Assembly: GCA_934512135.1 (NCBI GenBank)
Contig: CAKSWT010000009.1
Span: forward strand, 47,550 to 111,549
Direction of reading: 5' to 3'
Origin: an uncultured Oscillospiraceae bacterium
GTDB taxonomy: Bacteria > Bacillota > Clostridia > Oscillospirales > Oscillospiraceae
Length of the DNA: 64,000 nt
Shown: piece by piece, positions 53,082 to 61,305 of the stretch
How the letters are laid out: each line of letters starts with the position of its first letter
How positions within the stretch are numbered: position 1 is the first letter of the stretch
Translations under genes and position numbers: made by a program
The notes under the pieces: generated by a model
What the model was told of the DNA's origin: nothing
Seen by the model: the letters and a program-made list of their open reading frames with translations, nothing else
Database searches by the model: none

Positions 53082-54851
53082 TTACTTGCTCATATAGCGG
53101 TCATAGGCGCCCTGATAGATGTCCAGGTAGCCCTGGATGTCCATGTCCTCGATGGTCTGGACAAAGGCGTCGTACTGATCCAGAGGCTTGTCGCCGGTGA
53201 TGAACTTGGCGATGTACTCCATGCAGGTGGTCTGAATGTCGGAGTAGATGTTGGAGGCGTCGGTGCTCTCGTCGGCGGTGAGGGTCATGGTGGTGGGGAT
53301 GACGTATGCGTCGTCCATGCCCTTGGCCCAGATCTCAGGAGCGGCCTTGTCCACGTCGGAGTAGCCGGTGGCCACGGCGTTGGAGTCGATGACGCAGCAG
53401 ATGGTGCCGTTGGAGGCATAGACCAGCAGCGCGTCACGCATGCCCAGGTCGCTGTCCGTCACCAGAGCGGTGAACTTGGGATCGCCGTTCTCGTCGTACT
53501 CAAAGCCCTCGCCCTCGATGCCGTAGTTGGCCAGCAGAGAGCCCTCGTCGGAATACCAGTAGTCGCCCCACTGGCAGGCCAGCTCCACGTTCTCGCAGTT
53601 GCCGCTGATGCGGAAGCCGTTGCCGGCGGACTTCTTGGTGAAGGCGCCGAAGTGGTTGGTGGAGTCCTCGGTGGCGTGCATATCGTAGGTGGCCTCTACC
53701 GCGAAGCCGTCGATCTCGGAGTTCTGGATGTAGCCGCCCAGGTTGCCCCAGTCGGCGTAGAAGATGCCGGCCTCACCGGAGGTGATGGCGTTGGAATAGT
53801 CGGGGCTGTTCCAGTTGGCGTTGATGGAGATGAAGTCGGGGTCAATGTAGCCCTTGGTGTACCACTCGTGCATCTTGGTGATGTACTCCTTGAAGCCCTC
53901 CTCCAGAGGACCGAACTTGATCTCTCCGTCCTTGACAAAGGTAGGCGCCACGGACTGGGGGAAGGAGTTGCAGAAGGCGGCCACGTCATAGGCGGCGGCA
54001 ATCCAGTTGTCCTGGATGGCGCCGGGGGCCATCATCACCAGGGGCTGATCCAGGCCGTCGTTCTTAAAGGCAGCCAGGGTCTCTTCCCACTCGTCGATGG
54101 TATAGGGCTTGTCCAGGCCCAGCTTCTCCAGCTCGTCGGTACGGATGGCCATGCCGGCCTTGCCCAGAGTATTCTCGGTGGTCAGGCCGAAGAATGCGGT
54201 GATGTAGCCGGAGGCGGAGACTGCGGTTCTCAGCAGCTCGTCGTCGGTGGACAGGAGCTTGAAGTAGTTGGGGGCGTACTGGGGGATGTAATCGGTGAGA
54301 TCCAGGATCACGTCCTCATCCACCTGGGCGTCGTCGCCGTTGGCGAAGTTCAGGCCCCAGCCGATCAGGTCGGGATAGGAGCCGGAGGCCACCATCACGT
54401 TAAACTGCTCGTTGGAGGCGGAGGTGGACAGGCCCTGATACTCAACGTGGATGCCGGTGCGGTTCTCTGCCTCCTGATAAATGGCACAGTCCGCCATGGC
54501 ATTGGGATAGGAGGCAAACAGGGGGTCCGGGAAGGTGGCCACCAGAGACAGAGACTCGGTGGTGTCCACGGGATAGGAAATGGCCTCGGGGGCCTCGTCG
54601 GTGCCAAAGATCTCCTTGGCGTACTCCGTGACCTCGCCGGTGCCCAGAGGAGCCTCCTGGGCGGAGCCGGCAGCCTCAGCCTGGGAGCCGGCAGCCTCTT
54701 CGGCCTCGGGAGCCTTGGAGGTCTGGGTGGCTGTGGTCGTTTCTTTCTCGGAGCCGGCAGAAGCGGCAGTGCTGCTCTTGGTGTCGCCGCAGCCAGCCAT
54801 CAGGCCGGCGGTGAGACACAGGGTCAGGAGCAGTGCGAGAAACTTCTTCAT
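53082..54851 (-). CDS. Extracellular solute-binding lipoprotein
   Basis: 589 residues: lipobox signal (KKFLALLLTLCLTAGLMAGCG), a Ser/Thr/Glu/Ala-rich linker to about residue 80, then a family 1/LplA-like solute-binding fold (EAENRTGIHVEYQGL, then VASGSYPDLIGWG and NTLGKAGMAIRTDELEKLGL). Such proteins catch substrates outside for an ABC importer, but no permease or ATPase genes adjoin it. It is divergent from a LysR gene, as in the module at the window start, whose lipoprotein is related. It may work with permeases encoded elsewhere or act as a sensor. Confidence 0.87.
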   Translation of the reverse strand: MKKFLALLLTLCLTAGLMAGCGDTKSSTAASAGSEKETTTATQTSKAPEAEEAAGSQAEAAGSAQEAPLGTGEVTEYAKEIFGTDEAPEAISYPVDTTESLSLVATFPDPLFASYPNAMADCAIYQEAENRTGIHVEYQGLSTSASNEQFNVMVASGSYPDLIGWGLNFANGDDAQVDEDVILDLTDYIPQYAPNYFKLLSTDDELLRTAVSASGYITAFFGLTTENTLGKAGMAIRTDELEKLGLDKPYTIDEWEETLAAFKNDGLDQPLVMMAPGAIQDNWIAAAYDVAAFCNSFPQSVAPTFVKDGEIKFGPLEEGFKEYITKMHEWYTKGYIDPDFISINANWNSPDYSNAITSGEAGIFYADWGNLGGYIQNSEIDGFAVEATYDMHATEDSTNHFGAFTKKSAGNGFRISGNCENVELACQWGDYWYSDEGSLLANYGIEGEGFEYDENGDPKFTALVTDSDLGMRDALLVYASNGTICCVIDSNAVATGYSDVDKAAPEIWAKGMDDAYVIPTTMTLTADESTDASNIYSDIQTTCMEYIAKFITGDKPLDQYDAFVQTIEDMDIQGYLDIYQGAYDRYMSK

Positions 54852-55091
54852 ACAAAACTCACCATCTTTCTTAGATTTATATTCACCGGCAGAGCCGGGT
54901 CATATCACGGGGTGACATATTTTGCGGAATTCTGTTATCAAATTATGTCGTCCTTGTAACAAACATCTTAACACAAGATTTTCAATGTGTACAACATATA
55001 ATTTAGGTAGTACCATCGGCTTTTCTTATGGCGAAGGATGTGGTATAATGGGGTATGTCAATCACACCGGAGGACGTTTAGGAGGAACCCC
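54852..55091. promoter_or_regulatory. Divergent promoter region of lipoprotein and LysR genes
   Basis: A 240-bp AT-rich spacer in a GC-rich neighbourhood. TATAAT at 55044-55049 is the likely -10 of the LysR gene; its -35 is weak. LysR operators for the lipoprotein gene are expected here. Confidence 0.55.
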
Positions 55092-56012
55092 ATGACCATC
55101 AAGCAGCTGCACTATTTTATCGCCGTGGCGGAGGCCAAGAGCTTCACCCACGCCGCCCGGAACTACTTTATCGCCCAGACCGCCATGAGCCAGCAGATCA
55201 GCGCCATGGAAAAGGAGCTGGGGTTCCGGCTGTTTCACCGAACCAACCGGTCCGTGGAGCTCACCGAGGCAGGGGCGGTGCTGTTCCAGCGGATCCGGCC
55301 CCTGGCCCTGGGCCTGGAGGACGCCCTTCAGGCGGCCTCGGCGGTGGCGGGGGTGGAGCACCACATCTTCCGCATCGGCCTGTCCGATCAGGCGGTGAAC
55401 CGGTTTCTGGCCCCGGCCCTGGGGGCCTTCGCCCGGCTCCAGCCCCAGGTGACCCCTCAGCTGGTGGCGGACAATCCCATGGTCCTTCAGGAGGTTCTGG
55501 CAGAGGGGGGCCTGGAGGTGCTGCTGGTGGGCCGCCGGGAATACGCCCCCCGGGCCATGCTGGTGGCCACGGAGCTGTTCTCCTATCAGGTGCTGGAATA
55601 TGTGCTGGCGGTGCCTCGGCGCAGCCCCTTGGCCCGGGAACGGTTTCTCACCTGGGACCGGCTCCAGGGGCTGACCCTGATTGCCTACAGCCCCCTGCGG
55701 GAGGATCAGCAGGGCGCCCGGCTCCGGGAGCTCCTCCGCAGCCATCAGGTGGAGGCGAAGATCCTCTGCTCCACCCGGGCAGTGGAGACGGCCCTGCTCT
55801 ATGTGGAGGCGGAGATGGGCTGCTGCCTGCTGCCGGCCTTCGCCGGGGAGCAGCACAATCTGGACATCCGCATGGTGCCCATGGACACGGCCCTGGAGGA
55901 CACCATGCTGCTGATTCACCACAAGGAGGAGGAGAATCCCCTGGTGGGAGAGTTTTTGTCCCTGTGCCGGCAGACCCTCACCGGGCCACGGGGGGAGGTT
56001 CCCACTGCGTAG
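55092..56012 (+). CDS. LysR-family transcriptional regulator
   Basis: 306 residues: HTH region (IKQLHYFIAVAEAKSF, then YFIAQTAMSQQISAMEKELG and LFHRTNRSVELTEAG) and effector domain. GGAGG precedes the ATG at 55092. Divergent from the solute-binding lipoprotein gene. The same HTH style (QLHYF/QIHYF) occurs in the LysR at 2928-3842, also next to a related lipoprotein, so both modules may derive from one ancestral regulatory unit. Confidence 0.9.
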   Translation: MTIKQLHYFIAVAEAKSFTHAARNYFIAQTAMSQQISAMEKELGFRLFHRTNRSVELTEAGAVLFQRIRPLALGLEDALQAASAVAGVEHHIFRIGLSDQAVNRFLAPALGAFARLQPQVTPQLVADNPMVLQEVLAEGGLEVLLVGRREYAPRAMLVATELFSYQVLEYVLAVPRRSPLARERFLTWDRLQGLTLIAYSPLREDQQGARLRELLRSHQVEAKILCSTRAVETALLYVEAEMGCCLLPAFAGEQHNLDIRMVPMDTALEDTMLLIHHKEEENPLVGEFLSLCRQTLTGPRGEVPTA

Positions 56013-56510
56013 TGGGGGCCTTTTTCCGCTGCCCAGCGGAATGGGGACGCTCCGCTGGGCCCCATTTCTGTGTGGACAGAAATGGGGGAAAGAGCCAACA
56101 AAGGGCACGGCCCTTTGTAAACCCACAAAGGACGGCTGCCTCGTTCTGTGGTGCGCTCCTTTGCGTGTGCCTGCCCGCCGCCGTCTGGTTCGCTCTGCTC
56201 CCAGCGGCGAACGCTGTAGGCTGTACCTCCATTGTCCGACGGTAGAAGTCTCCTAGAGATCGGACAAGAAATGCACTGCACAATCAGCGGGCCGAAAAAA
56301 CCAGTAGGTTTTTTTACGGCCTCGGGAATGCAGCCTCTTGGTGTAGAAAACCACAGAAGCAGGTACTCCAGATTTTAGGGGGATTCCAAAGGGCTCTCCC
56401 TTTGGCGCATCTTTCTCCATACTTTCTGTGCGAGCAGAAAGTATGGCCTGCGGAGCACGTCCTCCGCTACGCAGCGGAAAACGTCATTCCGCTGGGCAGC
56501 GGAACAATCA
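55990..56510 (+). repeat. Dispersed structured repeat, copy B
   Basis: Core 56060-56446 (387 bp) with end hairpins at 56060-56087 (CCCCATTTCTG...CAGAAATGGGG) and 56417-56446 (CCATACTTTCTG...CAGAAAGTATGG). Just inside each end is a CAAAGGG/CCCTTTG stem; the centre has AGCGGCGAACGCTGTAGG and a GTCCGA/TCGGAC stem. Both flanks carry short modules of a CCGCTGCCCAGCGG-like hairpin plus a GGACG linker (56026-56059 and 56447-56505). It fills the gap between the LysR and MATE genes. Small open frames inside it are shared with the other copies only as DNA and are not considered genes. Confidence 0.85.
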
Positions 56511-56544
56511 AAAAAAGACCTCTCCCGGCGGGAGAGGTCCTCTT

Positions 56545-57891
56545 TTATCTGGTGAGCTGCCGCACCCAGGTGAACCGATTGCAATAAATGGCATTGGGAA
56601 TACACTTGAGCAGCTGGTCGGCCTTGAGCAGCAGGAAGGTCACCGCCGGGGGGAAATTCCACACAAAGGCGGAGCAGTAGGCCATGGGAATGGTGAACAG
56701 CCACATAAAGCTGTTGTCCACAATGGCGGCATATTTGGTGTTGCCGCCGCCGCCCACAATGCCGGCCTCCACCGGGTACTCATAGCAGGACCCCAGGGCG
56801 CACACCGCCAGAATGGTCAAAAACTGGGAGGCCAGCCGCCGGGTCTCCGGGCTGACGGCGTAAAGGCTCAAAATGGGCTCCTTGCAGAGCATCAGCAGCC
56901 CCCCGGACAGGGCCCCCAGAACCAGGAAAATCAGCTGGAGCCGCCGGGCATAGGGCCGGACCAGATGGAGGCTCCCCTCTCCCACGGTTTTCCCCATGGT
57001 CACCGAGGAGGCCGAGGCGGCGCTCATGCCCACCACGGCGAACAGCTGGAACACCACCGTGGCAATGGAGTTGGCGGCGATGGTCTCTGCGGAGATATGC
57101 CCCAAAATGGCGGTTTGGACCGCCTGAGCCACCCCCCAGAGCCCCTGGGTAACGACCACCGGCAGGGACACCTTGATATAGTCCCCCAGGAACTCCATGT
57201 CCCAGTTCAGCAGATGCCGGGGCCGGAGACAGAGCTTTCGGTCCACAAAGAACAGGTACACCAGAATGATGACCAGCTCCACCACCCGGCTGGTGAGGGT
57301 GGCAATGGCGGCCCCGGTGATGCCCAGCTCCGGGGCTCCAAAGTGGCCGAAGATCAGGATGTAGTTCAGACACATGTTGATGCACAGGGTGCTGATGCTC
57401 ATCACCGTGCCCACAAAGGCCGTCTCCACACTTTGCAGAGAGTACATCAGGGTGTTGGACAGGGCGAAAATCAGATAGGTCCAGCACATGATTTTCAGAT
57501 ACTTCAGCGCCTCCGCCACCACGGCGGCCTCCCCGGTGAACAGCCCCAGCACCTGGGCCGGCCACAGCAGGGTCAGCAGGAAAAATACCGTCCCCACCAG
57601 GGCGCCGAATTTCAGGCCGATGGAGGTGATGCGCCGAATGGGCCCCACCTCTCCCCGGCCCCAATACTGGCTCCCCAGCACCGTCACCCCGGTGCCGATG
57701 CCGATGACGAAGGACTGGACCATAAACTGAATCTGGTTCACCAGGGTGGCCCCGGACAGGCTCACCTCACTGTAGGCCCCCAGCATCAGATTGTCCGCCA
57801 GGTTCACCGCCAGGGCGGCCAGCTGCTGGAGGGAGATCACCGCCAGCAGAGGGAAAAAGGTGCGGAAGAGATTTTTTGTCTCGGGTTTCAT
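56545..57891 (-). CDS. MATE-family efflux transporter
   Basis: 448 residues, twelve predicted helices in two related halves typical of NorM/DinF-type MATE exporters (NLADNLMLGAYSEVSLSGATLVNQ-like start; second half VVTQGLWGVAQAVQTAILGH). The ATG at 57889-57891 has GAGGAGG upstream. Divergently placed on the other side of repeat copy C lies a MarR gene, a common repressor partner for drug pumps. Probably exports cationic drugs or metabolites using Na+ or H+. Confidence 0.9.
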   Translation of the reverse strand: MKPETKNLFRTFFPLLAVISLQQLAALAVNLADNLMLGAYSEVSLSGATLVNQIQFMVQSFVIGIGTGVTVLGSQYWGRGEVGPIRRITSIGLKFGALVGTVFFLLTLLWPAQVLGLFTGEAAVVAEALKYLKIMCWTYLIFALSNTLMYSLQSVETAFVGTVMSISTLCINMCLNYILIFGHFGAPELGITGAAIATLTSRVVELVIILVYLFFVDRKLCLRPRHLLNWDMEFLGDYIKVSLPVVVTQGLWGVAQAVQTAILGHISAETIAANSIATVVFQLFAVVGMSAASASSVTMGKTVGEGSLHLVRPYARRLQLIFLVLGALSGGLLMLCKEPILSLYAVSPETRRLASQFLTILAVCALGSCYEYPVEAGIVGGGGNTKYAAIVDNSFMWLFTIPMAYCSAFVWNFPPAVTFLLLKADQLLKCIPNAIYCNRFTWVRQLTR

Positions 57892-57934
57892 GGGTTCCTC
57901 CTCGATGATATTACTTCTTTTTGCCCCCCGGCGG

Positions 57935-58507
57935 GGGGCTATTTCCCTCAGCGTGAGGGAGGACGTGCTCCGGTGGATTTTTTCCCGCTGCGTAGCGGGG
58001 GACGTGTCTCCGACGGATTTTTTCCCGCTGCGTAGCGGGGGACGTGTCTCCGACGGCCCCATTTCTGTGTGGACAGAAATGGGGGAAAGAACCAACAAAG
58101 GGCACGGCCCTTTGTAAACCCACAAAGGACGGCTGCCCCTTCCTGTGGTGCGCTCCTTTGGCGGTGCTTTCCCGCCGCCGTCTGGTTCGCTCTGCTCCCA
58201 GCGGCGAACGCTGTAGGCTGTACTTCCACTGTCCGACGGTAGAAGTCTCCTAGAGATCGGACAAGAAAACCGCCGCACAACCAGCGGACCGAAAAAACCA
58301 GTAGGGTTTTTTACGGTCTCGGGTAGAGGGCTTGCCTGGTGTGGAAAACCACAGAAGAAAGCACCCCAGATTTGGGGGGATTCCAAAGGGGCCTCCCTTT
58401 GGCGCATCTTTCTCCATACTTTCTGTGCGAGCAGAAAGTATGGCCCAGCGGAGCGCCCTCTTTCCGCTGGGCAGCGGAAAACGTCCTTCCGCTGGACAGC
58501 GGAAAAA
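57935..58507 (+). repeat. Dispersed structured repeat, copy C, with tandem flank
   Basis: Core 58057-58443 (387 bp, same length as copy B). End hairpins at 58057-58084 and 58414-58443; the second inner stem differs from copy B (CCAAAGGGGCC.. versus CCAAAGGGCTC..) but still pairs. The left flank contains a ~40-bp unit repeated in tandem (57976-58056: TTTTTTCCCGCTGCGTAGCG, then GGGGACGTGTCTCCGACGG), preceded by a CCCTCAGCGTGAGGG module. It lies between the MATE gene start and the MarR gene end. Confidence 0.85.
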
Positions 58508-58549
58508 ACCGCCGGCTCCATACCCGATTAAGGCGGATGGAACCGGCGG
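58508..58549 (-). terminator. Terminator of MarR gene
   Basis: Interrupted stem CCGCCGG-TCCAT / ATGGA-CCGGCGG, adjoining an A-run that reads as T-run for minus-strand transcripts. Confidence 0.65.
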
Positions 58550-58567
58550 GGTCCTATTACGCTATGC

Positions 58568-59044
58568 TCAGCGGCTGGGGTTGGGACGGACGTCCACCCC
58601 CAGGTTTTTCATCACCTGCTGGAGACAGGCACGGAAGGTCTCCACCTGGTCGTCGGTGAGGCCGCGGGTCATCTCTGCCTCGGCCTGCTCCCGGGCGCCC
58701 ATGAGCAGCTCCCGGAGCTGCATGCCCTTGTCCGACAGGAGAATCCGCTTATTCCGGGTGTCCTGGGGCAGGCGCTCACAGGTGATAAAGCCCTTCTGCT
58801 CCAGATTCCGCACCAGGGAGGACACACTGGAGGCCTTGATGCCCAGGGCATACTCCAGATCCCGCTGGTTGACGTCCTCCTTGCCCAGCTGACCAAAGAG
58901 CCGGGTAAGCACTCGGGACTGGGGGTAGGTCACGTCGTAGTCCGAAAATAGATTGTCAAAATACTGCCGGATACCATAGGAGATATTGGTAATCATATAG
59001 CCCACATCGGGGTTCTGGGGCATGGGATGCTCGTTGGGTTCCAT
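58568..59044 (-). CDS. MarR-family transcriptional regulator
   Basis: 158 residues. The winged helix is clear (VNQRDLEYALGIKASSVSSLV, then LEQKGFITCERLPQDTRNKRI), with dimerisation helices at both ends. It probably represses itself and/or the nearby MATE gene, whose start lies ~670 bp away beyond repeat copy C; the repeat could insulate the two. The start ATG at 59042-59044 is used; a second ATG (MPQNPD) seven codons later is possible. Confidence 0.88.
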   Translation of the reverse strand: MEPNEHPMPQNPDVGYMITNISYGIRQYFDNLFSDYDVTYPQSRVLTRLFGQLGKEDVNQRDLEYALGIKASSVSSLVRNLEQKGFITCERLPQDTRNKRILLSDKGMQLRELLMGAREQAEAEMTRGLTDDQVETFRACLQQVMKNLGVDVRPNPSR

Positions 59045-59463
59045 AGGGCTTGGCTCCTTTCCTTGGCCGTTGGCCTGGATTTCATCATGCGGTTTTATTT
59101 TAAACCCGAACTATCTGTTTGTCAAGGACAATTTCCGGTTTTCTGTTTTTCCCGGAACATTTTCGGGGGGATTCTCCCGGATTTCCGGGGAGTTTCCCAA
59201 AAAACCTTCTACTTTCTCCCCCACTGGAAGGGAAAAAGAGCGTGTTGCAAAAACAAATAATGGAAGCAAAATAGAAGGGATACTTGCAAAAACAGAGCAG
59301 CAGGGGGAAGAGTGAAGGGGGGCAAGGCCCGCCCTTCGCGTTCAATCAAAAAGATTTCCGGCCCAAAAGCCGGAAATCTTGCAGGGCGTGTTGCAAAATC
59401 TTCATTTTGCAACACGCCCGGGAAAAACCCCCGGACCGGAGGCCCGGGGGAGAAACGCCGAAA
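59045..59463. other. Intergenic stretch with two large hairpins
   Basis: About 420 bp between MarR and rpsR without a supported gene; relatively AT-rich. Perfect inverted repeats at 59351-59380 (AAGATTTCCGGC arms) and 59384-59419 (GGGCGTGTTGCAAAAT arms), then a GC stem at 59428-59450, presumably the rpsR terminator. The motif GCGTGTTGCAAAA also occurs once at 59239-59251. Confidence 0.6.
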
Positions 59464-59697
59464 TTAGTCGGTCACATAGGGCAGCAGAGCGATCTGACGG
59501 GCGCGCTTGATGGCGGTGGTCAGCTGACGCTGATGCTTGGCGCAGGTGCCGGTGGTTCTCCGGGGCAGGATCTTGCCGCGCTCGGAGAGATAACGGCGGA
59601 GCTTCGCGGTATCCTTATAGTCGATGTGCTCGACCTTGTCCACACAGAAGCTGCAAACCTTGCGGCGCTTGCGGCCTCTGACTCTATCGTTAGCCAT
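59464..59697 (-). CDS. rpsR: 30S ribosomal protein S18
   Basis: 77 residues with the S18 pattern (VEHIDYKDTAKLRRYLSERGKILPRR, in part, then KHQRQLTTAIKRARQIALLPY). The N-terminus has a CSFC pair, a possible zinc-binding remnant. Last gene of the conserved rpsF-ssb-rpsR operon. Confidence 0.97.
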   Translation of the reverse strand: MANDRVRGRKRRKVCSFCVDKVEHIDYKDTAKLRRYLSERGKILPRRTTGTCAKHQRQLTTAIKRARQIALLPYVTD

Positions 59698-59732
59698 GGA
59701 TATTCCTCCTTATCAAGTACTCTGCTGGACCA

Positions 59733-60209
59733 TCAGAAGGGCAGATCACTGTCGCTGCTGTCCAGCATGGAAAAATCATTGGTGGTGGGCTGCCGTGCCG
59801 CGGTATAGATGTCGGGCTTGGCCTCCGGGGCCGGGGCGGTCTGGATGGGGGGCGCAAAGCTCCCGTATTCGCTGTAGCCGCCGGACTCCTTTTTGCTGTC
59901 GCCAAAGTAGACGTTGTCGGCAATGACCTCTGCGCTGCGGCGCTTGCCCCCCTCTTTGTCGGTCCAGTTGCGGATTTGCAGCCGGCCCGTCACCACTGCC
60001 ATCCGGCCCTTGGTGAAGTACTTGGAGACATACTCCGCCGTGCTCCGCCAGGCCACGATGTCGATGAAATCGGTCTCTTTTTCGCCGTTCTGGTTTTTAA
60101 AGTCCCGATCCACCGCCAGGGTGAAGGACGCCACCGCCGTGCCGGTGCCCGTATGCCGGAGCTCCGGGTCACGGGTGAGACGACCCATGAGAACAATGTG
60201 GTTGAGCAT
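59733..60209 (-). CDS. ssb: Single-stranded DNA-binding protein (chromosomal)
   Basis: 158 residues: OB fold starting LNHIVLMGRLTRDPELRHT, a low-complexity linker and the acidic C-terminal tip (DSSDSDLPF) that recruits replication and repair partners. It binds single strands at forks. Middle gene of rpsF-ssb-rpsR; 12 bp after rpsF. Confidence 0.96.
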   Translation of the reverse strand: MLNHIVLMGRLTRDPELRHTGTGTAVASFTLAVDRDFKNQNGEKETDFIDIVAWRSTAEYVSKYFTKGRMAVVTGRLQIRNWTDKEGGKRRSAEVIADNVYFGDSKKESGGYSEYGSFAPPIQTAPAPEAKPDIYTAARQPTTNDFSMLDSSDSDLPF

Positions 60210-60221
60210 GAAAGTTCCTCC

Positions 60222-60518
60222 TTACTCTTCCACTGCGGTGATGAGGCAGCGCATAATGCCGTCGGTGATCTTCATCACACGGTCCAGCTCAGCGGGGAAG
60301 TCGGGCTTCGCCTCGAAGTTCATGAGCACATAGTAGCCCTCGGCCAGGTCCTCAATGGGATAGGCCAGACGGCGCTTGCCCCACTCGTCGATTGCGGTGA
60401 GGGTACCCTCTGCTTCCACCATCGCCTTGAACTTTTCCACCAGCGCCTTGGTATCCTCCTCAGTGACCTGAGGGTTGATGATATAAAGCGCCTCGTACTT
60501 TTCGGTAATCTTAGCCAT
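60222..60518 (-). CDS. rpsF: 30S ribosomal protein S6
   Basis: 98 residues typical of S6 (KYEALYIINPQVTEEDTKAL, then DEWGKRRLAYPIEDLAEGYY). The ATG at 60516-60518 is chosen because AAAGGAGGTG lies upstream; a longer in-frame version to 60569 has no support. First gene of the operon. Confidence 0.97.
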   Translation of the reverse strand: MAKITEKYEALYIINPQVTEEDTKALVEKFKAMVEAEGTLTAIDEWGKRRLAYPIEDLAEGYYVLMNFEAKPDFPAELDRVMKITDGIMRCLITAVEE

Positions 60519-60596
60519 GTTGTTTGCACCTCCTTTTGGACATATGGCCGCCGGTCTCGCCGGCGGCAAGGATCGCTGTGGATTTACAGCCGTTCT

Positions 60597-60624
60597 ATTA
60601 TACCAGCTTTTCCGGAAATGTCAA
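60597..60624 (-). promoter_or_regulatory. Promoter of rpsF operon
   Basis: Minus-strand TTGACA (complement of 60619-60624) and TATAAT (complement of 60597-60602), 16 bp apart. An S6:S18 leader binding site might lie between here and rpsF, but I could not identify one. Confidence 0.8.
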
Positions 60625-60772
60625 TGGGTTTTCGGGATTTTTCCCCGGTCCCCGGGGCCGGTCCCCCTCCTGGGGCCACCGACGGCCTCCTGTCCCCGGG
60701 AGGGGGACGCTTCCTTTGACAAATCCGCCAAAAAACCGGGAAATTTCCCGAAGATATGTTGCAATCTGTCCG

Positions 60773-60801
60773 TTGCCACAGGACACACTCCGTGGTAAGA
60801 T
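60773..60801 (+). promoter_or_regulatory. Likely promoter of ACT-hom-lysC operon
   Basis: TTGCCA (60773-60778) and TAAGAT (60796-60801), 17 bp apart, 53 bp before the first start codon. Confidence 0.6.
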
Positions 60802-60854
60802 ATTCGAGACAAACACAAATGAACTCCCCTTGTGGACAGATCGGAGGAAATCCC

Positions 60855-61295
60855 ATGGAAAAAACCCCAAAATACTATATCGTGGAGGCCTCGGCTCTGC
60901 CGGAGGTATTCCTGAAGGTGGCGGAGGCCAAGCGGCTTCTGGACTCCGGCGAGGCCGGCACCGTGGGCGAGGCCACCAAGCGCACCGGCATCAGCCGCAG
61001 CGCCTTTTACAAATACCGGGACGCCATGATGCCCTTCCAGAACCTGATGGCGGGACGGATCATCACCTTCCAGCTGACCCTGAAGGACCACACCGGCGTT
61101 CTGTCGGGGATCCTCTCCATTTTCGCCTATAACGGCGCCAACATCCTCACCATCAACCAGAACATCCCCACCAACGGCTGTGCCATTGTCACCATCTCCG
61201 CAGAGTCCAGCGATCTCCACTGCTCCGTGGAGGACCTGCTCAAGCGCATGGGCAACCTGGACGGGGTGCTCAAGGCGGAGATCGTGGCGGGGTAA
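60855..61295 (+). CDS. ACT-domain protein (PheB/UPF0735-like)
   Basis: 146 residues. The N-terminal half is a small HTH-like region (ATKRTGISRSAFYKYRDAMM) and the C-terminal half an ACT domain (FQLTLKDHTGVLSGILSIFAYNGANILTINQ). Proteins of this kind stand before homoserine dehydrogenase genes in Clostridia and probably sense an amino acid of the threonine/aspartate family. It is 10 bp upstream of hom in one operon. Confidence 0.87.
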   Translation: MEKTPKYYIVEASALPEVFLKVAEAKRLLDSGEAGTVGEATKRTGISRSAFYKYRDAMMPFQNLMAGRIITFQLTLKDHTGVLSGILSIFAYNGANILTINQNIPTNGCAIVTISAESSDLHCSVEDLLKRMGNLDGVLKAEIVAG

Positions 61296-61305
61296 GGAGG
61301 ATACC

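Noticed and set aside
52920..54959. 679-codon plus-strand open frame, Val/Gly-rich
   Set aside because: Antisense to the solute-binding lipoprotein gene; repetitive Gly/Val composition is the usual product of reversed GC-rich codons.
55916..56283. Small open frames inside the repeat copies (for example one encoding FAAGSRANQTAAG)
   Set aside because: The same frames recur only because the DNA repeats; they lack ribosome sites and are broken differently in each copy.
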